Source: Phycisphaerales bacterium
Lineage (GTDB): Bacteria; Planctomycetota; Phycisphaerae; Phycisphaerales; UBA1924
DNA: 64,000 nt
Reading direction: 5' to 3'
Assembly (NCBI GenBank): GCA_028279375.1
Contig: JANQNW010000023.1
Coordinates: 1 to 64,000, forward strand
Positions within the stretch are counted from its first letter, which is position 1. Each line of letters opens with the position of its first letter. The position numbers were made by a program, and so were the translations under genes. This document shows positions 58,237 through 64,000 of this stretch, piece after piece. The notes beneath the pieces were generated by a model. The model was given only the letters and a program-made list of their open reading frames with translations, did no database searches and was not told the DNA's origin.

Positions 58237-59183
58237 TCAGCATCTTCCGCGCGGATGTCGAGCGCCAGGTCAAGGATCGGAGCGCTGTGCGTCAGCGCTC
58301 CCACGCTGATGCGATCGACGCCGGAAAGCGCAATCTCTCCGATCGTCGTCAGCTCCACGCCGCCACTCGCTTCAAGCTCGATACCTGGCCTACGCTCATC
58401 TCGCATCGAGACGGCCCGGCGCAACTCGTCGGTGCTCATATTGTCGAGCAGGACAATGTTGACAAAACCCTCTTCAACTTCGAGGACGCGCTCGAGTTGC
58501 TCGAACGTGTCGACCTCCACTTCGAAAAACTGGAGTTCGTCGGACCAGCGCGATCGCGCTGCCGCAGCGGCCTCGCGCAGCGCGTCAGCGAGTTCCGTCT
58601 CCGGCACGCCGGCAAGGTGATTGTCCTTGACCAGCACGGCGTCGAAGAGGCCGATTCGATGGCAGCATCCGCCCCCGCATCGCACGGCGTACTTCTCCAG
58701 GCTCCGTAATCCCGGAGTGGTCTTCCGTGTATCAAAGAGCTTCGCCCGCGTCGCGCCTGCGCTGTCGATCGTCCGCGCAAATGCGCGCGTCGTCGTGGCG
58801 ACGCCGCAGAGGCGCGACACCAGATTCAGCAGCGTGCGCTCGAGCGTCAGGATTGAGCGCAACGACCCGGTCAGCGTTCCGACGACATCGCCGGGCTGCA
58901 GGTCGTCTCCGTCGTGGCGTAACGGGCGCCATGCGACGGACTCGTCGAAGACATTGATGATCTCTGGAATCGCCGCAGCGCCGGCCAGGCGACCGTCCGC
59001 CCGGCAGACGAGTTCGGCAGAGCCCTGCGCCGCCTCGTCGATCATGACCAGTGACGTCGCATCACGGAGGTCCGGCCCGAGATCCTCGCGGCGGGCGAGA
59101 TCCGCGATCGTGCGCGTGACCTGCCTGCAGTCGAGAGCTTCGAAGAGCGACGGCAGGTCAAGTGTGTTCAGGTCAGTTGACAT
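58233..59183 (-). CDS. nadC: Nicotinate-nucleotide pyrophosphorylase (quinolinate phosphoribosyltransferase)
   Basis: Converts quinolinate and PRPP to nicotinate mononucleotide for NAD synthesis. About 316 aa with EDLGPDLRDATS, ERTLLNLVSRLCGVAT, DTRKTTPGLRSLEKYAVRCGGGCCHRIGLFDAVLVKDNHL (substrate-binding Arg/Lys/His) and ELEASGGV...GVDRISVGALTHSAP, all in family order. ATG 59183 is preferred; ATG 59213, 5 nt after the hldE stop, would add ten residues. It is the last gene of the LPS operon, and its stop overlaps that of the GH57 gene through the self-complementary CTAG. The link between NAD synthesis and LPS genes is probably just an operon arrangement. Confidence 0.94.
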   Translation of the reverse strand: MSTDLNTLDLPSLFEALDCRQVTRTIADLARREDLGPDLRDATSLVMIDEAAQGSAELVCRADGRLAGAAAIPEIINVFDESVAWRPLRHDGDDLQPGDVVGTLTGSLRSILTLERTLLNLVSRLCGVATTTRAFARTIDSAGATRAKLFDTRKTTPGLRSLEKYAVRCGGGCCHRIGLFDAVLVKDNHLAGVPETELADALREAAAAARSRWSDELQFFEVEVDTFEQLERVLEVEEGFVNIVLLDNMSTDELRRAVSMRDERRPGIELEASGGVELTTIGEIALSGVDRISVGALTHSAPILDLALDIRAEDAD

Positions 59184-59218
59184 CGTGGATATCGGCGACG
59201 CGTAAGCGGGCATCGAAC

Positions 59219-60739
59219 TTACGTGCGCACGCTCCCCGGCGAGCGGGTCTTGAGGTCACCGCCGGCGCGGATCCTGTTGATCGCGCCGGTCGTGCTGCGC
59301 CCCTGGAGGAGTTCAACGAGTTCAACGCGTCCGCCGTAGGACTCGACGAGGTCGCCGCCTATGACATCCTCGCGCGCGTAGTCCGCGCCCTTGACGAGCA
59401 CGTCGGGCCGCAGCGCCTCGATGAGCGCCAGCGGCGTGTCCTCGTCGAAGAAGATGATCACATCGATCGACTCGAGTTCGCTGAGCACATCGCCGCGATC
59501 TCCCTGGTCATGAACGGGGCGATCGTCGCCCTTGAGGCGTCGCACGGAGGCGTCCGAGTTCACACCAAGCACGACGACATCCCCCAGACCGGCGGCCTTC
59601 CGAAGCAGCGAGATATGTCCGGCATGGAGCACATCGAAGCAGCCGTTCGTGAAGACGACGCGCTTGCCGTCTTCTCGATGGGCGGCGACCTCGATTGCGG
59701 CCTCTTCGAGCGTGCGAACCTTGCCGCGCAGCTTCCGACCCTCGACGAGCAGCGCGTGGCGGATGCGTTCGAGCGGGATCGGCTTCACGCCGAAGACCTC
59801 AACCTCCAGACCAGCGGCGGCATTCGCCATCTCGACGCTCTCGCGCCAGGTCAGGGCATTGGCTTGCGCCGCGGCGATCGCGGCCAGGACCATATCGCCG
59901 GCGCCCGTCACGTCGTACACATCACGAGCGATCGTGGGAACCAACTCGCCTTCGGCGCCATCGCGCTGGTAGAGCATGGCGCCTTGCTTGTCCAGCGTAA
60001 GGACGATCGCCTCCGTGTCGAGATCATGCTGAAGCTGACGAGCGAGGCGTTCACACGCCTCCGGCGCGCCATCGCCTGTGCGCATCCCCGTGGCAAGCTC
60101 GGCTTCACTTCTGTTCGGCGTGATCGCGGTCGCGCCGCGATAGCGGGCGTAGTCCTTGATGGCCGCGGGATCAACCAGCACCGGTTTGCCGGCCTCAGCG
60201 CACAGCTTGATAACGGCCTGGCAAACGCGCTCGCAGCAGACGCCCTTCGCGTAGTCCTCGATGCAGACCACGTCCGCCTCTGAGAGCGCTTCCTTGAAGC
60301 GGGCGGTCAGATTGTCTCGGGCCTCCTCCGCAAGCGGCGTGCGCGACTCCATGTCGAGGCGAAACATCTTCTGCGGATGCCGATGTTGCGCGAGTCCGAC
60401 CAGGCTGCGTTTGACGGTCGTCGGACGGGAGGGGTCGGCGATCAGCCCGTCTATGCGCACGCCCGCATTCTCGAGCTGCATGCGCATCTCAGCGCCCTCG
60501 TGATCGACGCCCGTCACACCGAACGCGATGACGCGTCCCTGTAAGGCGACCAGATCGAGGCACACATTGGCGGCGCCGCCGGGCGTGCTCTCGGTGCGTT
60601 GCACCTGGAGCACCGGGACTGGCGCGTCCGGGCTCAGGCGCTCGGCGTCGCCGTAGACAAGCTGGTCGAGCATGAAGTCGCCGACCACGAGCGCTGTGAA
60701 CGGACGCCACTCGCCGAGTTTCTCAAGTACGGAAGCCAT
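59219..60739 (-). CDS. hldE: Bifunctional heptose-7-phosphate kinase/heptose-1-phosphate adenylyltransferase
   Basis: 506 aa in two domains. The PfkB-type kinase (about 1-325) has VVGDFMLDQLVYGDAERLSPDAPVPVL, TPGGAANVCLDLVALQG and DVYDVTGAGDMVLAAIAAA with the catalytic Asp. The nucleotidyltransferase (about 340-480) has TNGCFDVLHAGHISLL (H-x-G-H) and VKGADYAREDVIGGDLVES. It makes ADP-heptose precursors for the LPS inner core in the cytoplasm. Start ATG 60739 is 14 bp after the lpxK stop. The fusion is as in E. coli; the GT9 heptosyltransferase upstream would be its natural user. Confidence 0.95.
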   Translation of the reverse strand: MASVLEKLGEWRPFTALVVGDFMLDQLVYGDAERLSPDAPVPVLQVQRTESTPGGAANVCLDLVALQGRVIAFGVTGVDHEGAEMRMQLENAGVRIDGLIADPSRPTTVKRSLVGLAQHRHPQKMFRLDMESRTPLAEEARDNLTARFKEALSEADVVCIEDYAKGVCCERVCQAVIKLCAEAGKPVLVDPAAIKDYARYRGATAITPNRSEAELATGMRTGDGAPEACERLARQLQHDLDTEAIVLTLDKQGAMLYQRDGAEGELVPTIARDVYDVTGAGDMVLAAIAAAQANALTWRESVEMANAAAGLEVEVFGVKPIPLERIRHALLVEGRKLRGKVRTLEEAAIEVAAHREDGKRVVFTNGCFDVLHAGHISLLRKAAGLGDVVVLGVNSDASVRRLKGDDRPVHDQGDRGDVLSELESIDVIIFFDEDTPLALIEALRPDVLVKGADYAREDVIGGDLVESYGGRVELVELLQGRSTTGAINRIRAGGDLKTRSPGSVRT

Positions 60740-60753
60740 GACGATCCAACAGG

Positions 60754-61800
60754 TTAGCAGGCGCGACCGCCCACGGCCTCCAGCGCCGCTCGATTCAGCG
60801 CCTCACCGCCGAAATCGAATGTCACACCGACGATGGCCACCAGGAACGGGGGCGATTCAGCCAGGTCGTCAGTCGAGAGCGATTCCAGCGCCGGCGCAAT
60901 CTTGACCCAGTCCTTGGCGGTCGTCACGACTGCTTCACATCCGCGCTCCTTCGCCTGAGCGATCGTCTTTCGCAGGAGCCGTGTATCGATGCGCATGTGA
61001 TCCGCACCGACAACCGCTGCCTCGATCTCGAGCCCCGCACTCAAGGCGTGCGCGAGGAATGCGTCAGGATGCCCGACGCCGCAGAGGGCGAGCGCACGTG
61101 CGCCGCGCATCGTGTCGACCTCGATCGGGCCCTCGGGGCCTTCGAAGCGAGACCACGTGTGACGGCATCCTCCGAGGACCTGCGGGCTGAATCGGTGGGC
61201 AATCCGATTGCGCTGACGCTCGAGTTCATCTGGCGACACGAGCTCCGCGTGGGTGAGCACCACAGCGTCCGCACGCGCGATCGACTCCGCCGGCTCTCGC
61301 AGCCATCCGCGCGGCAGGCAATGATCTTCGAAGGGATCGCGAGAGGCGTCGAGCAGCAGGATGTCAAAATCGCGCATGACATATCGATGCTGAAATCCGT
61401 CATCGAGGATGAGGCAGTCGAACTCAAAACCCTGCTCGCGTGCGCGCTTGATCGATTTCACTCTGTTCGGATGCGCGATCACCGTGATGTTCTCGAATCG
61501 GTCGTAGTACTCAGCCTGCTCGTCGGAAAGCCCGCCGGGCGCTGACTTGTATCCGCGCATGGCGACGCCGGGATTCCGTCCGGCGGCGCGCAGATGCTCG
61601 ATGAGATGCATCACCATGGGCGTCTTGCCGACGCCGCCGACGCTGAGATTGCCGACACTGATGACAGGCGTCCCGACGTCGTGAACATCGCGTCCGGAGT
61701 CGAATCTCCGATTCCGGCGCCGCACCTCGCGCAGATACACCGGCGTGAGCAGCCGACCGATCCACGGGGGCGCGGGGGGACGCGATCGCCGATCAGCCAC
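60754..61800 (-). CDS. lpxK: Tetraacyldisaccharide 4'-kinase
   Basis: 348 aa. Phosphorylates the lipid A disaccharide at 4'. The Walker A is VGNLSVGGVGKTP (about 49-61) and the DxD-like motif is ILDDGFQHRYVMRDFDILLLDAS (about 120-142), followed by PRGWLREP. An N-terminal amphipathic part (WIGRLLTPVYL) may attach to the inner membrane. GTG 61800 is proposed because GGAGAG lies about 7 nt upstream and the codon overlaps the preceding gene's stop in GTGGCTGA, exactly as mobA does. ATG 61815 or 61830 would add 5 or 10 residues. It is coupled to the small membrane gene upstream and to hldE downstream. Confidence 0.92.
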   Translation of the reverse strand: MADRRSRPPAPPWIGRLLTPVYLREVRRRNRRFDSGRDVHDVGTPVISVGNLSVGGVGKTPMVMHLIEHLRAAGRNPGVAMRGYKSAPGGLSDEQAEYYDRFENITVIAHPNRVKSIKRAREQGFEFDCLILDDGFQHRYVMRDFDILLLDASRDPFEDHCLPRGWLREPAESIARADAVVLTHAELVSPDELERQRNRIAHRFSPQVLGGCRHTWSRFEGPEGPIEVDTMRGARALALCGVGHPDAFLAHALSAGLEIEAAVVGADHMRIDTRLLRKTIAQAKERGCEAVVTTAKDWVKIAPALESLSTDDLAESPPFLVAIVGVTFDFGGEALNRAALEAVGGRAC

Positions 61801-62203
61801 CGCGCGACTCTCCATCGGTTTCGCGCGCATCTTCGAGAGCGCGTCCGAGTTCGACCGACGTTCGCGCCGCCTCCTGACGCATACGCACACCGACGCGCCG
61901 GATGAGGCGAAGCGTGTTCAGCACATCCGCCATCGCCAGCATGACCGTGGTCGTGATCAGCACGAGGCTGATCGCCCACACGATGAAGAAGAGCCGCGGA
62001 TTGAGGCTGGGCGAGATCAGGCTGAAGCCGGCCGCGGTGAATCCGAGGGCGAAGAGCACGATCCAGCCATTGGCCACACGGATGCGCTTTCTGCTCGAGG
62101 GCTCCTCGGAGCGCTGAATGCGCGACATGTGCGACGAGACGAGGAGCATCATGCCAAGTGTGATTGGAAGGATGATCCAGGCTGGCAGCACGCCGCTGTT
62201 CAT
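61793..62203 (-). CDS. Small membrane protein in LPS operon, function unknown
   Basis: 136 aa. Three likely membrane helices: about 5-22 (LPAWIILPITLGMMLLVSS), 47-66 (WIVLFALGFTAAGFSLISP) and 72-98 (LFFIVWAISLVLITTTVMLAMADVL). A basic amphipathic C-terminus follows (RLIRRVGVRMRQEAARTSVEL). There is no enzyme motif. Its ATG overlaps the maf stop (TGATG), and its stop overlaps the lpxK start, so it is translationally coupled between maf and lpxK. A role in envelope assembly is inferred from position only. Confidence 0.78.
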   Translation of the reverse strand: MNSGVLPAWIILPITLGMMLLVSSHMSRIQRSEEPSSRKRIRVANGWIVLFALGFTAAGFSLISPSLNPRLFFIVWAISLVLITTTVMLAMADVLNTLRLIRRVGVRMRQEAARTSVELGRALEDARETDGESRGG

Positions 62204-62805
62204 CAGGTGAGGACTCCGAGTTCGCGAAGCGTCGGCGTCAGCTTCCGCATGGGAAGACCCATGATAGTCGTCGGATCGCCTTCGAATCGGATCGGCCATC
62301 CGGCCTCGATTCGTTCATACAGGTTGTAGGCGCCTGCCTTCCCCCGCCAATCGCCGGAATCGAGGTACTGACGCACGGCGCGTCCATCCAGAGGGCCGAC
62401 GCGCACGCGCGCGTCGTCGCAGAAGAGAATGCGGCGGTCCGAGTCGGATCGCAGCAGCGCCACGCCCGTGATCACGATGTGCGACCCATCGCTGAGCAAC
62501 TGCAGAATCCGCGCCGCATCGCGCTCATCACGGGGCTGTCCGATGATTATGTCGTTCTTCACGACGACGGTGTCCGCGCCGAGCACGATCGTGGGTGGAT
62601 GATCATGGCCCAGTTCGGACCGGACATTCCGCGCCTTGAGATGCGCGAGAGCGCAGACCCAGCGCCTGGCCGTCGTCTCGTGCGGGCGCAGCGCACCGTC
62701 ATCGACACCCGGTGACATCGACGTAAAGGAGACGCCGTGCTCGGTAAGCAGCTGGCGTCGGCGAGGAGATTGGCTTGCGAGCACAAGCACAGGATGGTCA
62801 TTCAC
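62203..62805 (-). CDS. maf: Maf-family nucleotide pyrophosphatase
   Basis: 200 aa. The N-terminus VLASQSPRRRQLL is the S-x-S-P-R-R-x-x-L signature. VLGADTVVVKNDIIIGQPRD holds the conserved Asp/Lys. ITGVALLRSD and DWRGKAGAYNLYERIEAGWPIRFEGD complete the family. Maf proteins hydrolyse dTTP, UTP or modified nucleotides; this sequence has the YhdE-like ordering, but the exact specificity is not readable. ATG 62805 overlaps the GT9 stop by 4 bp (ATGA). It lies in an LPS operon, as maf often lies in growth or envelope clusters. Confidence 0.94.
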   Translation of the reverse strand: MNDHPVLVLASQSPRRRQLLTEHGVSFTSMSPGVDDGALRPHETTARRWVCALAHLKARNVRSELGHDHPPTIVLGADTVVVKNDIIIGQPRDERDAARILQLLSDGSHIVITGVALLRSDSDRRILFCDDARVRVGPLDGRAVRQYLDSGDWRGKAGAYNLYERIEAGWPIRFEGDPTTIMGLPMRKLTPTLRELGVLT

Positions 62806-63884
62806 GCGCTTCGGACCTTCTCGTGTGCCTTCACCGATGCGTCTCTCGTGGCGCCGTCTTGATTCGCGGTGCGCAGAGCGAAGTCGAAGACCTCATCGAC
62901 CGTGATGCGATTCATGAGCGACGCGCCGTATCGAAAGTCCTTGTGATCGAACTTTGTGTCCCCGTCGAGGTGCTGAAGCACCTGGGCATCCTGGCCGAAG
63001 GGCCCGACGAGGCTCACATCGGTGGGGCCGAAGAGCGCCACGATCGGCTTGCCGCAGCCGACCGCCATGTGCAGCGCCGCCGAATCATTCGCGATCACCA
63101 GACCCGCTCCCTCGATGACGCCCAGCAGCGCGCCGACGCTGGTCTTTCCAAGCAGGTCGATCACGTCGTCGCGATCCCCCGCGAGAGCCAGCGTTTGAGG
63201 ACACTGATCTCGCTCCGATGTGCTGCCTACGAGGACGACGCGATTAACAGATTCGTCCTCCAGAAGACGCTCGACGAGCTCGCGATAGCGAGCGTCGGGC
63301 CACTGTTTTCCTGGCCAGCGACTCGTCGGCGCGATGACCCAGTACGGGGCGTCTCCAGTCAGTGCGCGCGCGTCTGCGACATCGCCTTCTCCGGCGTGAA
63401 GACGCATCTCGCCAATCGGTGGAACGCCAGCCGCTTCAATCAGACCGAGCATCCGGTCGACCGCATGCATCTGTCGCGGAATGCGGTGTCGCTCATTGAG
63501 GCCCAGCCAGCCGAGTTCTCGCGCATTTGCATAGCCGATGCGACGGGCCGCGCCGGTCGCGTGCGCGAAAAGCCCTGATCGAAGGAGTCCCTGGCAGTCG
63601 ACAACCATGTCGTAGCGCTGGCGTCGAAGGTCGCGTAGCCAGTCCCGCACAGCGACGGCCGTCTTGGGGTGGCGCCACCAGCCTGCAAACGCCTTCCGCG
63701 GAAACCGAATAACACCGTTGAGGTCGGGGTGCGCTTCGATGGCGCCCGCGAACTCCTCCTGGACGAGCCAGTCGATATGCGCATTCGGAAATCGGCGACG
63801 GAGGCTCACCAGCACGGGCGCCGTGCGGCAGACGTCTCCGAGCGCACTGGGACGGATCAACAGAATTCTCGATGGGTCAGTCAC
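62802..63884 (-). CDS. Family 9 glycosyltransferase (LPS heptosyltransferase-like)
   Basis: 360 aa of the GT-B fold. RILLIRPSALGDVCRTAPVLVSLRRRFPNAHIDWLV is the N-terminal acceptor motif (with the S-A-L-G-D catalytic Asp). GLLRSGLFAHATGAARRIGY, VIAPTSRWPGKQWP, LVIANDSAALHMAVGCGKPIVALFGPTDV is the nucleotide-sugar (ADP-heptose) binding loop. It would add heptose to the LPS core at the inner face of the inner membrane. The gene starts the operon at GTG 63884, with no clear Shine-Dalgarno. Whether it is WaaC, WaaF or WaaQ type cannot be settled by eye. Confidence 0.92.
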   Translation of the reverse strand: MTDPSRILLIRPSALGDVCRTAPVLVSLRRRFPNAHIDWLVQEEFAGAIEAHPDLNGVIRFPRKAFAGWWRHPKTAVAVRDWLRDLRRQRYDMVVDCQGLLRSGLFAHATGAARRIGYANARELGWLGLNERHRIPRQMHAVDRMLGLIEAAGVPPIGEMRLHAGEGDVADARALTGDAPYWVIAPTSRWPGKQWPDARYRELVERLLEDESVNRVVLVGSTSERDQCPQTLALAGDRDDVIDLLGKTSVGALLGVIEGAGLVIANDSAALHMAVGCGKPIVALFGPTDVSLVGPFGQDAQVLQHLDGDTKFDHKDFRYGASLMNRITVDEVFDFALRTANQDGATRDASVKAHEKVRSA

Positions 63885-64000
63885 GATCGGGAGGTTGAGT
63901 CACGAGCCGGAGAAACCGAGAAAAACAGGCAGGTCTATCGTACCTGCGAAGATCGAACACACGCCGTCGATGCCTCCAGGATGCGTCAACGAGCCGGTTC

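Overview
The window reads as a piece of a free-living Gram-negative member of the Planctomycetota, most likely the class Phycisphaerae. Four observations point there. Lipid A and heptose genes (lpxB, lpxK, hldE and a family 9 glycosyltransferase) imply an outer membrane with LPS. Three secreted proteases carry C-terminal dockerin-like D-x-N-x-D-G repeats. Three secreted proteins end in a VPAPG + hydrophobic stretch + Arg-rich tail, a variant PEP-CTERM signal. A sigma factor of the type common in Planctomycetota lies beside a Ser/Thr kinase with a helical-repeat tail, and a prepilin-type protein is also present. The sequence is GC-rich and densely coding on both strands. No rRNA, CRISPR array, insertion sequence, integrase or prophage was seen. 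One tRNA (Leu, anticodon TAA) is present.

Layout. 1-8 kb: a truncated glycosyltransferase-like gene, an amidohydrolase, an orphan mraZ with a TGGGG-N5-TGGGG operator, a structured non-coding stretch ending in a terminator, a glutamine-amidotransferase-like protein next to a HhH-GPD DNA glycosylase, a conserved protein of unknown function with fumarylacetoacetase, rpmB, and a methyltransferase. 8-12 kb: a dockerin-tailed subtilase and a dockerin-tailed matrixin-like protease. 12-18 kb, all on the minus strand: a molybdoenzyme (FdhF/YdeP type), a small partner protein and mobA, then a degenerate SDR, an aldehyde dehydrogenase and a RidA protein resembling part of a 3-hydroxyanthranilate/aminomuconate pathway. 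18-24 kb: an HTH-TPR regulator in an operon with a small VPAPG-tailed protein, a dockerin-tailed trypsin, bioB, and two more VPAPG-tailed proteins. 24-41 kb: housekeeping and transport genes (miaB, nitrilase, YciI, obg, ald, a large secreted orphan, trxB, a CPA2 antiporter, an NDUFA9-like protein, a SLC1-type symporter, aspS, lpxB, tRNA-Leu). 41-51 kb: regulation and surface functions (ECF sigma facing a Ser/Thr kinase, a pseudopilin, an internally duplicated secreted protein, an HTH-receiver protein, an HDOD-histidine kinase, a degenerate receiver-GAF protein). 51-64 kb: der, lhgO, a malQ-GH57 glucan pair, and a tightly overlapping LPS operon (GT9, maf, a membrane protein, lpxK, hldE, nadC).

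Two patterns run across the window. First, many genes without a Shine-Dalgarno sequence have a -10-like hexamer (TAnnnT) 5-9 nt before the start codon: obg, miaB, der, the SDR, the methyltransferase, the amidohydrolase, the amidotransferase, the antiporter and malQ. Genes with a good SD lack this arrangement. This suggests frequent leaderless transcription. Second, an identical bipartite element (ATGCCGTT-N7-GCCCTGCAA) sits 116-118 nt upstream of both the subtilase and the HTH-TPR regulator. These two patterns, the receiver protein with substituted active-site residues, the minus-strand leader terminator before the molybdoenzyme operon, and two structured intergenic RNAs are the most novel observations here. 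All calls are by reading alone; no database search was run.
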